Assembly (NCBI GenBank): GCA_964355775.1
Contig: CAYHEP010000001.1
Span: 1-58,880 of the forward strand
DNA length: 58,880 nt
Source: JBBTSB01 sp964355775
GTDB taxonomy: Bacteria; Patescibacteriota; Minisyncoccia; 2-02-FULL-40-12; IGHO2-01-FULL-4-A
Reading direction: 5' to 3'
In this document: in pieces, positions 23,355 to 32,528 of the stretch
Position numbering within the stretch: position 1 is the stretch's first letter
How the letters are laid out: each line of letters begins with the position of its first letter
Notes under the pieces: generated by a model
What the model saw: the letters and a program-made list of their open reading frames with translations, nothing else
Databases searched by the model: none
What the model was told of the DNA's origin: nothing
Made by a program: the position numbers and the translations under genes

Positions 23355-24697
23355 AAGTGTTTTGCCAGATTCTTAAATGATACATGATCCTCGTCGAAGA
23401 AGAGTTCCACTTCGCCGGTCGGGCCGTTGCGGTGCTTGGCGATCAGAATTTCGGCGATGCCTTTTTTGTCGCTGTCGGGCTTTACCTTGTCTTCGCGGTA
23501 GATAAACATCACGAGGTCGGCGTCTTGCTCGATACCTCCAGAATCACGCAAATCAGCAAGGCGGGGCCGCTGATCGGGGCGTGACTCCACGGCGCGATTG
23601 AGCTGGGAAAGCGCCAGCACCGGCACATTGAGCTCGCGGGCGAGGGCTTTGAGGTTGCGGGATATCTCGCTGATCTGATGCACCATGCTGTCGTAGTTTT
23701 TGGTGGCATTGATCAGCTGTAGATAGTCTACCACAATCAGCCCCAGTCCGTGTTCCGCCTGCAGACGACGGGCCATGGCGCGCATCTGCATGACGGTGGG
23801 GGACGAGGAGTCTTCGATAAAAATCTTACTTTTGGCGAGACTGTCCAGACCGATCGCGATCTTTTGAAAGTCGTTGTTGTCACCCTCCGATGAGAGTTTG
23901 CCGGTGCGCATTTTCCACAAACTGACGCCGGATTCCGCTGCAATCAATCTGTCTGTCACTTCTTCTCTGGACATTTCTATAGTAAAAAAGCCCACGGGTA
24001 CTTGCCGTCCAACACTCCGCACAATATCAAGCGCCAGTGAGGTTTTTCCCATAGATGGACGGGCTGCCAAGATGATTAGGTTTGATTTTTGTAAACCGGC
24101 AGTGACATTGTCGAGATCAATAAATCCCGTCGGCACCCCACGCAAAGCCCCATCGCCCTTGTGGAGACGATCGAGACGATCAAACGCATCGGTGAGCGAC
24201 TTATCCAGACCCATAAAGTTTTGCTGGATGGCGCGTTGAGAAACTGAAAAAATCTTTTGCTCCGCCTGATCGAGAAGATCATCTACGTCCTCCTCTTCCT
24301 GATAGCCAAGCCCGATGATATTGTGTGCGCTGTCGATGAGATCGCGCAGAATTTTTTTGCGCTGGACGATTTTGCCGTAGTTCACGACATGAGCTGAAGT
24401 CGGGACGGAATTCATGAGCGATGTCAGATATCCAACACCGCCAATCGTATCAAGTTGTTCCGCCTCTTTTAATATATTAGTGAGGCTCAAAAGATCTATT
24501 GGTTCACGTTTTTCGTAGAGTTTGACGATTGCCTCATAGATCATTTGGTGGTTGCGCCCATAAAAATCTCCGGCTTGCAAAAAATCCGCTACGCGATTGA
24601 CGGCTTCTTTATCAAGCAAAAGTGAACCAAGAAGGCTTTTTTCGGCTTCGATATTTTGCGGGGGCAGTTTTGACTCGGCGATACCGTTGGCTGGCAT
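23351..24697 (-). CDS. dnaB: Replicative DNA helicase DnaB
   Basis: 448 residues. N-terminal helical domain (PPQNIEAEKSLLGSLLLD), then the RecA-like ring motor: Walker A AARPSMGKTSLALDI, Walker B LGLIVVDYLQLI, and the DLRDSGGIEQDADLVMFI region. It unwinds DNA at the fork as a hexamer. TAGGAT lies 6 nt before the ATG (24704-24709, minus strand) and there is no SD. recR follows in a 4-nt overlap, a replication/repair pair. Confidence 0.95.
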   Translation of the reverse strand: MPANGIAESKLPPQNIEAEKSLLGSLLLDKEAVNRVADFLQAGDFYGRNHQMIYEAIVKLYEKREPIDLLSLTNILKEAEQLDTIGGVGYLTSLMNSVPTSAHVVNYGKIVQRKKILRDLIDSAHNIIGLGYQEEEDVDDLLDQAEQKIFSVSQRAIQQNFMGLDKSLTDAFDRLDRLHKGDGALRGVPTGFIDLDNVTAGLQKSNLIILAARPSMGKTSLALDIVRSVGRQVPVGFFTIEMSREEVTDRLIAAESGVSLWKMRTGKLSSEGDNNDFQKIAIGLDSLAKSKIFIEDSSSPTVMQMRAMARRLQAEHGLGLIVVDYLQLINATKNYDSMVHQISEISRNLKALARELNVPVLALSQLNRAVESRPDQRPRLADLRDSGGIEQDADLVMFIYREDKVKPDSDKKGIAEILIAKHRNGPTGEVELFFDEDHVSFKNLAKHF

Positions 24698-24751
24698 GAG
24701 ATCATCCTAATCTACAAATGAATCCAAATCAACGAATAGGTGGAGAAGGTG

Positions 24752-24780
24752 TGGACTAAGTGAAAGGTATTATGTAATAT
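24752..24780 (+). promoter_or_regulatory. Promoter of candidate small RNA 1
   Basis: TGGACT (24752-24757), 17-bp spacer, TAATAT (24775-24780), reading away from dnaB. Confidence 0.4.
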
Positions 24781-24786
24781 GAATTT

Positions 24787-24949
24787 TAGTGCGACACGAA
24801 CATCAGTTAGTAGCACTTTGTTCTTTACTTTTTGGAACCTCGGACGCCCCCCCGAGAATGACTCTCGGGGGCCTAGGGTGGTTGGGTTACCAAGAAGAAG
24901 TAGGAGCCTGGGGGCTCCGCAAAACACCGCGGTGCCCCCATTTTTTTAT
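24787..24949 (+). ncRNA. Candidate small RNA 1 between dnaB and cysS
   Basis: About 160 nt bounded by a plausible promoter and a strong terminator. Stem CCCCCGAGA/TCTCGGGGG (24849-24857, 24863-24871), then GGGGGC/GCCCCC (24910-24915, 24934-24939) and seven T. Both flanking genes run the other way, so this terminator must serve a plus-strand transcript. The overlapping frame codes for nothing recognisable. Identity unknown; the GC-rich stems also resemble the cassette regions elsewhere. Confidence 0.45.
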
Positions 24950-26247
24950 TGCTTTTTTACCAGCGGTCCGTATTGCGTGTCATCAATAATATATCCCTCC
25001 TCTTCGATCTGCTTCCTTAGTTTGTCGGCGGTTGCGTAGTCTTTGTCGTTACGCGCGCGTTCGCGCTGATCTAGGATCATTTCAATGGTTTTGGGAAGCT
25101 TTTGAAGATTTTGAGGCATGATGCCAAGCACGTCATGCACGGTTTTGAAAAATTTCAGCAAAGTTTGCGCGTTGTCCATATCAAACTTGCGCTTGGTCAG
25201 CAGGGGATTGATCGTCTTGAGGAGCTCAAAGAGCACTCCAAAAGCCCGTGGCGTATTGAAGTCATTTTCCAGCGCGTCGCGAAAAGCTTTCTCGTGTTGG
25301 TCGATCATTGAAGCAATATGCTCGTTGGGATCGGGGAGCATTTCATCTTCGAAGCGGTTTATTTTTGCGACAAACTCGCCGAGGCGACTCACCGCGGCTT
25401 CGGCCTGTTTGAGGTTGTCCTCGGTGAAGTCTAGCGGGGATTTGTAGTGAGCACTCAAAAAATAGAAGCGCAACGCCTCGGGCGCATAGATTTGCAGAGC
25501 CTCGTGAGCGGTCATAAAATTGGAGTTTGATTTGCCCATCCGTCTGCCTTTATTTACCAGAAATCCCGCATGCATCCATTTTTTTACAAACGGCTTGAGG
25601 CCTGAAATAGACTCCATGATGGCAATTTCGGCTTCGTGGTGGGGGAACATGAGATCAATGCCCCCGCCGTGGATGTCGTATTGCGGACCAAAGTATTTCT
25701 CCGTAATCGCCGTATCTTCGATGTGCCAACCCGGCCTGCCGTCCTCCAGTGAGCCCTTCCACACACAAAAATCGCCTTTATTGCGCTTGTTTTCATTTTC
25801 ATCAATCCGCGACACGGCATCGTCGTCTTTGAGATCCGTGCGTCCCGAAAGCTTGCCGTAATCTGCAAACGTAGAGAGATCAAAATAGATCCCGTCAAGC
25901 AATACGTATGCATGGCCTTTGTCCAACAAGCGTTGAACTTGGCTTTTAATTTCCGGCACGTGATCCATGGCACGCTTGTAGGTAGGAGCGGTGACGTCCA
26001 AAGCTTTCATATCCTCCATAAATCTATTCTCATATTCGCGCGAATAGGAGACGGGATCTTGGTTTTTTTCTGTGGCACGAGCAATGATTTTATCGTCAAT
26101 ATCCGTGATGTTCATGATGTACTCCAAATCCACACCGGTGTGTCGGAGGTATTTCGCGTAGGCATCAAAAATTACAAATGTGCGGGCATTGCCGATATGA
26201 ATGTAGTCATACACCGTAGGCCCGCAGACAAACATCTTGAGGTTCAT
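24946..26247 (-). CDS. cysS: Cysteinyl-tRNA synthetase
   Basis: 433 residues. CGPTVYDYIHIGNART holds the zinc ligand Cys and the HIGH motif (HIGN); MNITDIDDKII, GGGIDLMFPHHEAEIA and GRRMGKSNSNF (KMSKS equivalent) follow. Charges tRNA-Cys. It begins about 20 residues later than usual, and a TAA precedes the ATG in frame, so the short N-terminus is real. The small C-terminal helical domain is present (RDEREKARNDKDYATADKLR-like segment). Confidence 0.95.
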   Translation of the reverse strand: MNLKMFVCGPTVYDYIHIGNARTFVIFDAYAKYLRHTGVDLEYIMNITDIDDKIIARATEKNQDPVSYSREYENRFMEDMKALDVTAPTYKRAMDHVPEIKSQVQRLLDKGHAYVLLDGIYFDLSTFADYGKLSGRTDLKDDDAVSRIDENENKRNKGDFCVWKGSLEDGRPGWHIEDTAITEKYFGPQYDIHGGGIDLMFPHHEAEIAIMESISGLKPFVKKWMHAGFLVNKGRRMGKSNSNFMTAHEALQIYAPEALRFYFLSAHYKSPLDFTEDNLKQAEAAVSRLGEFVAKINRFEDEMLPDPNEHIASMIDQHEKAFRDALENDFNTPRAFGVLFELLKTINPLLTKRKFDMDNAQTLLKFFKTVHDVLGIMPQNLQKLPKTIEMILDQRERARNDKDYATADKLRKQIEEEGYIIDDTQYGPLVKKQ

Positions 26248-26307
26248 GGTTTAATGATTAACATAAATTTATAGTTGCCGAGTATTCCTCGGATACCGGG
26301 TTACTAT

Positions 26308-26336
26308 ACGTGGCAGTTATTCGGAATTTCCGAATA
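26308..26336. repeat. Perfect hairpin upstream of cysS
   Basis: CAGTTATTCGGA and TCCGAATAACTG separated by three bases, in the cysS leader region on the minus strand. Could be a regulatory stem or a palindromic repeat; no tail of T. Confidence 0.5.
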
Positions 26337-26477
26337 ACTGAAATTTGGGCTTTCCCGTCATCGGTTTCATAGATAATGATTTGGTTTTCGAGGGAGGGGG
26401 GAGTTTTCATTGTCGTAGTGCTCTTCCTATATCATATAGCAGATCCTCAACATCTTCCAGACCGACAATGTTTTAGC

Positions 26478-26604
26478 AAAAAAAAGCCGTAACGAGACCA
26501 GAGGAACCCCACATGAAGACAGGGTGGTCTCGATACGGCTCCGGGAATGAAGCCCGGTGGTGGAACATACGTGGGGGCTCTGCACCCCACGCAAAATACT
26601 GCAG
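26478..26604 (-). ncRNA. Candidate small RNA 2, opposite the hrcA promoter region
   Basis: On the minus strand a promoter (TGGACA, 17 bp, TATTAT) is followed by about 127 nt containing three hairpins: GCGTGGGG/CCCCACG, CCGGG/CCCGG, and a long terminator stem AGCCGTA-CGAGACC with GGTCTCG-TACGGCT (26485-26540) ending in eight T. No reading frame of interest. Well defined ends make an independent small RNA likely. It starts next to a split HrcA box, so heat-shock control is possible. Confidence 0.6.
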
Positions 26605-26610
26605 GTAAAT

Positions 26611-26639
26611 ATAATATCACAAAGTATTGAGTATGTCCA
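26611..26639 (-). promoter_or_regulatory. Promoter of candidate small RNA 2
   Basis: Minus strand: TGGACA (26634-26639), 17-bp spacer, TATTAT (26611-26616). Confidence 0.6.
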
Positions 26640-26643
26640 TAAA

Positions 26644-26707
26644 TTAGCACTCTTGACCCCAGTAGTAGAACCTGCGGTTCACTACGGGGCGGGCATGAGA
26701 GTGCCTG
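26644..26707. promoter_or_regulatory. Split CIRCE-like operator with hairpin insert
   Basis: TTAGCACTC (26644-26652) and GAGTGCC (26699-26705) are CIRCE arms, but they are 46 nt apart instead of 9. The extra sequence is a hairpin, CCCC-GTAG-GAACC with GGTTC-CTAC-GGGG (26657-26689). Confidence 0.5.
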
Positions 26708-26714
26708 TGCATAA

Positions 26715-26752
26715 TTGGCACTCTTGCACTGAGAGTGCCAATTTGATATGAT
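26715..26752 (+). promoter_or_regulatory. CIRCE operator and promoter of hrcA-grpE-dnaK
   Basis: TTGGCACTC-N9-GAGTGCCAA (26715-26741) is a perfect inverted repeat of CIRCE type, the HrcA operator. TTGCAC (26724-26729), 17 bp and TATGAT (26747-26752) form the promoter, so bound HrcA covers the -35 box and spacer. Confidence 0.85.
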
Positions 26753-26782
26753 CCTAATAAGCTAATCACCTAATCACCTGTT

Positions 26783-27496
26783 ATGATCACGGAACGACAG
26801 CAAAAACTTCTCGAAAAGATCATCAAAGAGTTCGTGGCTACGGCACAGCCCGTGAGCTCAAAAGCCCTTGAAACATCAGGTTTTTTGGATGTCAGTTCGG
26901 CTACGATACGGGGGGAAATGAATGAGCTTGAGCGAATGGGGTATTTAGAACAGCCCCACACCTCGGCCGGGCGCGTGCCCACAGACAAAGCCTACCGCTT
27001 CTATGTGGATAACGTCGTCAATCGGAATGCAAGCGAGCTTGGCGAAAAGGAGAAACGCAAGATAGATGAAACGATCCACGACGCGCCTCCCGACCCCCGC
27101 GAAGTCAACAAGTCCATCGCGCAAGTCTTGAGTGAGCTCTCTGACAATCTGGTGATCACGAATATCATAGACGAGGACGACTTCTTTAAAATAGGCTTAA
27201 AAAATCTGTTCGAGTTTCCGGAGTTTCAGGAAATCGAACGTATGTTCCGGCTGACGAGCTTTTTTGAAGAGTTCGAGAGAGAGGTACGAAGATTCCGCAC
27301 TATACAGGTTTTTATCGGGCACGAAAGTCCTTTCCATCATATCCATCAAGAAGCGGTCATTTGCGGAGAGTACCGGTTGCCCCATGGGTTTACCGGGTCG
27401 GTGATCATGGTCGGGCCGACGCGGATGAACTATCGGAGAAATATGGGATTGGTGAAATATACTACGGATGAGCTAAATCAAATCTATGGTGGATGA
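26783..27496 (+). CDS. hrcA: Heat-shock repressor HrcA (short form)
   Basis: 237 residues against about 340 usually. The N-terminal winged helix is complete (ERQQKLLEKIIKEFVATAQPVSSKAL, SSATIRGEMNELERMGYLEQPHTSAGRVPT) and the C-terminal GPTRMNYRRNMGLV motif is kept; the loss is in the central dimerisation region. It represses its own operon through CIRCE. Overlaps grpE by 11 nt. Confidence 0.92.
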   Translation: MITERQQKLLEKIIKEFVATAQPVSSKALETSGFLDVSSATIRGEMNELERMGYLEQPHTSAGRVPTDKAYRFYVDNVVNRNASELGEKEKRKIDETIHDAPPDPREVNKSIAQVLSELSDNLVITNIIDEDDFFKIGLKNLFEFPEFQEIERMFRLTSFFEEFEREVRRFRTIQVFIGHESPFHHIHQEAVICGEYRLPHGFTGSVIMVGPTRMNYRRNMGLVKYTTDELNQIYGG

Positions 27497-27884
27497 AATA
27501 ATTAACAAAGAGGAGGAGTATCTAAATAACTGGAAGAGAGCGCAGGCCGATCTGATAAATTATAAAAAAGATGAGGGCAAGAGAATGGAGGAGTTTATCA
27601 AGTTTGCGAATGAAGATGTGATTCTCGAAGTGCTCGATGTCATGGGAAATCTGGAACTTGCGGCGGAGCATTTGAAAGACGAGGGACTCAAACAAGTAAT
27701 TAAACAGTTTGAAAGTTTATTAAAAAAATATGGTGTTGAACGTATCGCGGTGGGTGGAAAGTTTGATCCAAATATTCACGAAGCAGTTGACGCTATAGAT
27801 GAAGCTAAGCCCTTGGAAGAAGTACGGCCGGGCTATACAATGCACGGCAGGGTAATTCGACCAAGCAGGGTTAAAAATAAATAA
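27486..27884 (+). CDS. grpE: Nucleotide exchange factor GrpE
   Basis: 132 residues. Coiled-coil start (EEEYLNNWKRAQADLINYKKD) followed by the beta domain with GVERIAVGGKFDPNIHEAVD and PGYTMHGRVIRPSRV, the GrpE signature. It releases ADP from DnaK. The N-terminal disordered tail seen in many bacteria is missing. One base separates it from dnaK's ATG. Confidence 0.95.
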   Translation: MVDEIINKEEEYLNNWKRAQADLINYKKDEGKRMEEFIKFANEDVILEVLDVMGNLELAAEHLKDEGLKQVIKQFESLLKKYGVERIAVGGKFDPNIHEAVDAIDEAKPLEEVRPGYTMHGRVIRPSRVKNK

Positions 27885-27885
27885 C

Positions 27886-29847
27886 ATGGCAAAAATACTT
27901 GGAATAGATTTGGGAACAACAAACTCGGCGATGGCGATAGTGGAGGGCGGTCAGCCGAGAGTTTTGGAAAACAAAGAGGGGATGCGCACCACACCGAGTA
28001 TGGTGGCGGTAAAAGGCGTGGAACGATACGTTGGCGTGACCGCAAAGCGCCAAGCCGTGACGAACCCGACGAACACGATTTTCTCTGTGAAGCGGCTCAT
28101 CGGCCGGCGATTTAGCGATCCGGAAGTCCAGCGCGATCAAAAACTCCTGCCCTACGAAATCCGCAAGGGTCAGCACGATGACGTAGAGGTAAAGCTTGGT
28201 GATAAATGGCTCAAGCCCGCCGAAATCTCCGCGATGATCCTGCAAAAGCTCAAAGCAGATGCCGAAGACAAGCTTGGTGAAAAAATAACCGAGGCGATCA
28301 TTACGGTGCCGGCATATTTTGATGATTCGCAACGCAAAGCCACAAAAGATGCCGGAGAAATCGCCGGTCTCACGGTCAAGCGTGTGATAAACGAACCAAC
28401 GGCCGCGGCTTTGGCGTACGGATTTGGACAATCCGCCAAGCGGGCTGGCGGACCCGCCGGTGCAGTGGCGGGGAAAAAAGATGAAAAGATCGTTGTCTAT
28501 GATTTTGGTGGCGGGACATTTGATATCTCTGTCCTCGAAGTTTCCAGCGATACGATTGAAGTCAAAGCGACCGGCGGTGATACGCACCTCGGCGGCGACG
28601 ATATCGACCAGTTTATCATCAATCACTTCATCGATGAATTTAAAAAGGATCAGGGGATCGATGTGAGCAAGGATCGTCTGGTCGTCCAGCGCCTCAAAGA
28701 TGCCGCTGAAAAAGCAAAGCACGAATTGTCGAGTACGACACAGACGGAGATCAATATTCCGTTCCTGACAGCCGACACGAGCGGACCCAAGCACTTTAAT
28801 TTGAATTTCACGAGAGCCAAACTTGAATCGCTTTGTCAGACGTTGATAGACAAGTCCATTGATCTCACCAAAAAAGCGCTTGCCGATGCAAAGTTGAGTA
28901 CTTCGCAGATCAACGAAGTCGTCCTAGTCGGAGGACAAACCCGTATGCCGGCGATCATCGAAGCAGTCAAAAAGCTGTTTGGCAAAGAACCCCACAAAGA
29001 TATCAATCCGGATGAAGTCGTCGCCGTCGGCGCGGCTATCCAAGGCGGTATCATGCAGGGCGACGTAAAAGACGTGCTCTTGCTCGATGTCACGCCACTT
29101 TCCCTTGGTATTGAGACCGCAGGCAACGTGATGACCAAGATGATCGAGAAAAACACCACTGTGCCGACCGCAAAGTCCCAGGTGTTTTCGACCTACTCGG
29201 ACAATCAACCGCACGTGGAGATCCACGTCTTGCAGGGCGAACGTGCCATGTCAGCGGACAACAAGACGCTTGGCAAGTTTATCCTCGATGGTATCCCGCC
29301 CGCGCCTCGCGGTGTCCCGCAGATTGAAGTGACGTTTGATATTGATGCAAACGGGATCTTGAGCGTCAAAGCAAAGGACAAGACCACGGGCAAAGAGCAG
29401 AGTATTCGTATCGAAGGCTCAAGCGGTATCACCAATGAAGAAAAAGAGCGCATGATCAAAGATGCGGAACTGCATGCGTCGGAAGATGCGAAGAAAAAGG
29501 AATTGATCGAAACGCGCAATGTGGCGGAAGCTTTGAGCTACTCCACCGAAAAAGCTCTCAAAGATGCCGGCGACAAAGTGGATGCCGATACGAAAAAACA
29601 AATCGAAGAAAAACTCGAGGCGCTAAAAAAGGTCAAAGACGGCGAAAGCGTGGAAGATATCAAAAAGGCCACCGAAGAACTTTCGACATCGGCGCAAAAG
29701 ATCGGCGAGGCTATGCAAAAAGCGCAAGCCGCACAGTCCGCCACTGGCACTGGCGGATCCGCCGGTCCGGATGGCGGAAAGCCCGAAGAACCGAAGGTGG
29801 AGGCGGAACCGCATAGCGATGGCGACAAAAAAGAAGAAACAAAGTAG
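27886..29847 (+). CDS. dnaK: Chaperone DnaK (Hsp70)
   Basis: 653 residues. ATPase domain with GIDLGTTNSAMAIVEGG, NEPTAAALAYG, DFGGGTFDISVLEV and VLVGGQTRMPAI; substrate domain with DVTPLSLGIETAG and EVTFDIDANGIL. Folds proteins with DnaJ and GrpE. Two in-frame family A repeats lie in it: one lengthens the surface loop after NEPTAAALAYG (SAKRAGGPAGAVAGKK), the other lies in the disordered tail (ATGTGGSAGPDGGK). Third gene of the CIRCE operon. Confidence 0.98.
   Translation: MAKILGIDLGTTNSAMAIVEGGQPRVLENKEGMRTTPSMVAVKGVERYVGVTAKRQAVTNPTNTIFSVKRLIGRRFSDPEVQRDQKLLPYEIRKGQHDDVEVKLGDKWLKPAEISAMILQKLKADAEDKLGEKITEAIITVPAYFDDSQRKATKDAGEIAGLTVKRVINEPTAAALAYGFGQSAKRAGGPAGAVAGKKDEKIVVYDFGGGTFDISVLEVSSDTIEVKATGGDTHLGGDDIDQFIINHFIDEFKKDQGIDVSKDRLVVQRLKDAAEKAKHELSSTTQTEINIPFLTADTSGPKHFNLNFTRAKLESLCQTLIDKSIDLTKKALADAKLSTSQINEVVLVGGQTRMPAIIEAVKKLFGKEPHKDINPDEVVAVGAAIQGGIMQGDVKDVLLLDVTPLSLGIETAGNVMTKMIEKNTTVPTAKSQVFSTYSDNQPHVEIHVLQGERAMSADNKTLGKFILDGIPPAPRGVPQIEVTFDIDANGILSVKAKDKTTGKEQSIRIEGSSGITNEEKERMIKDAELHASEDAKKKELIETRNVAEALSYSTEKALKDAGDKVDADTKKQIEEKLEALKKVKDGESVEDIKKATEELSTSAQKIGEAMQKAQAAQSATGTGGSAGPDGGKPEEPKVEAEPHSDGDKKEETK
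28433..28473. repeat. GC-rich bi-palindromic repeat, family A copy 2 (in dnaK)
   Basis: CCGCCA...TGGCGG followed by CCGCCG...TGGCGG. About 36 of 40 positions match the copy in rsmH by eye. Confidence 0.8.
29738..29777. repeat. GC-rich bi-palindromic repeat, family A copy 3 (dnaK tail)
   Basis: CCGCCA...TGGCGG then CCGCCG...ATGGCGG. Same two-hairpin plan with more changes in the loops. Confidence 0.65.
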
Positions 29848-29912
29848 AATATAAATAGATGCGCCCCTCGCCAGCCCGGAGGCCGACGAGGGGATCGTGC
29901 TGATGTCGCACC

Positions 29913-30083
29913 TCACCGGTAGCGTGACATCAGCGAGAACAGCGTGCGGCCTTCATGGCGGTTCCTGATGCGAGCTACGAGGTGGAGAGCGAGCCCCACA
30001 CCTACGCAGCTGAGCAGTCCCCGCCAGCCGTAATCGGTGATTGCCGTCTGAATGACGGCGATTGTCAGAATAAGTTCCGCCAT
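29913..30083 (-). CDS. 56-residue membrane peptide in a GC-rich cassette
   Basis: Minus strand, ATG at 30083 with AGGAGG 7 nt upstream, TGA at 29913. The peptide starts MAELILTIAVIQTAI, contains a second hydrophobic run (LLSCVGVGLALHLV) and ends in a basic tail (RIRNRHEGRT). It is a plausible small membrane protein. A hairpin GCTGATGTC/GACATCAGC and a CCCCTCG/CGAGGGG stem lie at and beyond its 3' end. No homologue recognised. Confidence 0.5.
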   Translation of the reverse strand: MAELILTIAVIQTAITDYGWRGLLSCVGVGLALHLVARIRNRHEGRTLFSLMSRYR

Positions 30084-30132
30084 CGGACAACCTCCTATCT
30101 AGTAGCAAAACATAATACACACAGTCCGTCAA

Positions 30133-30798
30133 GTGTCCAAGATCATCTCAAAAAAAAGTCGCACGCTTCGCACCTATGCCTTTATCGATGCCTCGAATCT
30201 GTTTTATGGCGGGGAGAAGAGTCTGGGCTGGAAGATTGATTATCGGAAGCTCATCAAGTACCTCAAGATCAAATATGCGGTTACGAAGGTTTTTTATTTT
30301 GGTGGCGTTGAACTGCACACGTTCCCGTATGATTATCTTCGCAACAGTACGGTACCGATTGAGGAGCTAGAGCAGTACCTCACTCACCGTCTGAAAACAA
30401 AAGAGAAAAGGTTGGGCGACGCTGAAATTATATTGATTGGACGGCATCTCCAGCGAGTTCGGTTTTATCTGAAACTTCAGCATTTTGGCTATCAACTCCT
30501 GCTCAAACCGGTCAAACGCTACGAGCAAGATGATGGAACATTCCGACGCAAAGCAAACTGTGATGTTGAAATGGCATTTTATCTCATGAAGGAGCAAGAT
30601 GATTTTGACAGAGTACTCATCTTGTCTGGAGACGGTGATTTTTTGCCGGTGCTCAAATATCTGCGCGAGCAGAAAAAAGAGGTTATCATATTGGCTCGCG
30701 GACCTAGGACGGCAAGAGAAATCCGACAATTTGCCGGAAATCAGTTCAGAGATTTTACAAGATTAGAAACAGCACTGAAATTCGAGGAGAAACTGTAA
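30133..30798 (+). CDS. NYN-domain (LabA/DUF88, PIN-like) putative RNase
   Basis: 221 residues from GTG 30133. YAFIDASNLFYGG carries the first catalytic Asp and Asn, ANCDVEMAFYLM and LILSGDGDFLPVLKYL the further acidic residues of the PIN-like NYN fold. Such proteins cleave RNA with Mg2+ or Mn2+. Its first bases share a 16-bp word with the start of the next gene. Confidence 0.85.
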   Translation: MSKIISKKSRTLRTYAFIDASNLFYGGEKSLGWKIDYRKLIKYLKIKYAVTKVFYFGGVELHTFPYDYLRNSTVPIEELEQYLTHRLKTKEKRLGDAEIILIGRHLQRVRFYLKLQHFGYQLLLKPVKRYEQDDGTFRRKANCDVEMAFYLMKEQDDFDRVLILSGDGDFLPVLKYLREQKKEVIILARGPRTAREIRQFAGNQFRDFTRLETALKFEEKL

Positions 30799-30891
30799 GA
30801 ATAGAAAGAGGCGGACATACGAAATATCCGCCTCACGTCTAGTAAAAGCATAATAGCATATACAGAATTATAGCGCAAGAGGTTACAGCCT

Positions 30892-31676
30892 ATGTCCAAG
30901 ATCATCTCCATTATCACCGCAGTCACCCTCGTAGCTCTCGGATTTTGGGTGAGCGCGGAGCCGTGGGTCAATAGCCAGATCAAATTTGCCGATTGGCATG
31001 TGTGGGTAATGCCAGCTATTATGTTTGTCGTATTGGGTGCGGTAACGTCGCTGGCATACATGTTGTTGCCACAAAAGCGTCTCAAGTTATTCGTGGCTGG
31101 ACTCATCGGCGGAACGTTCCTAGTCGTTTTTGGTGCTTGGTATCTCGATATTTTGGCTTTTTTTGTCATCTTGTTGTTCCATACATTTGCAATTCGAAAT
31201 ATCCAGTTTGAATCGCAGGAACGGCTCAAGATCCATGTCGGACAAATCATCAAGCGTGGGATCGGAGCGGTGATGTTGCCATTGTATATTGCACTTTCAT
31301 TTGCCTACTTTTCCAGCCCGTCAATTCAAATTCGCGCAAAAGATCCTGTTTTTGCGCCAAACCTAAAGCAAGTGGTGAGCGAGGTTATGGACAAGTTTTT
31401 GTCCACAGAATTGACTGCTATTCCACAGGAACAGCGCGAACAAGTTTCCGGCTATGCCATCGAACGCACGTACAACTATATTTCAAGCTATTTTGAACCC
31501 TACCGTGCGTATTTTCCACCGGTGCTGGCATTCGGTCTTTTCTTGATTCTTGCTGGATTAGGCTTTATCATTCATCGCTTGAGCACGTGGCTTGGCATGG
31601 GAATGTTCTGGATGTTAAAAAAATCAGGCTTTGCTGTAATAGAAAAGAAGCAGATTGAAGCCGAAACGATCGCATT

Positions 31677-31704
<28 letters not shown>
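30892..31704 (+). CDS. Multi-pass membrane protein, unknown
   Basis: 270 residues with about five hydrophobic segments (ISIITAVTLVALGFWV, PAIMFVVLGAVTSLAYML, FVAGLIGGTFLVVFGAWYL, ILAFFVILLFHTF, PPVLAFGLFLILAGLGFII) and one large polar loop (residues 140-205). AAGAGG is the only SD-like word. It overlaps dnaJ by 28 nt, suggesting a link to protein folding or membrane proteostasis, but the family is not recognised. Confidence 0.7.
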
Positions 31705-32516
<812 letters not shown>

Positions 32517-32528
32517 TAGAATAGCGAA

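Noticed and set aside
26447..26650. 67-codon minus-strand frame over the small RNA
   Set aside because: No SD and no leaderless start; it runs past the terminator of the RNA.
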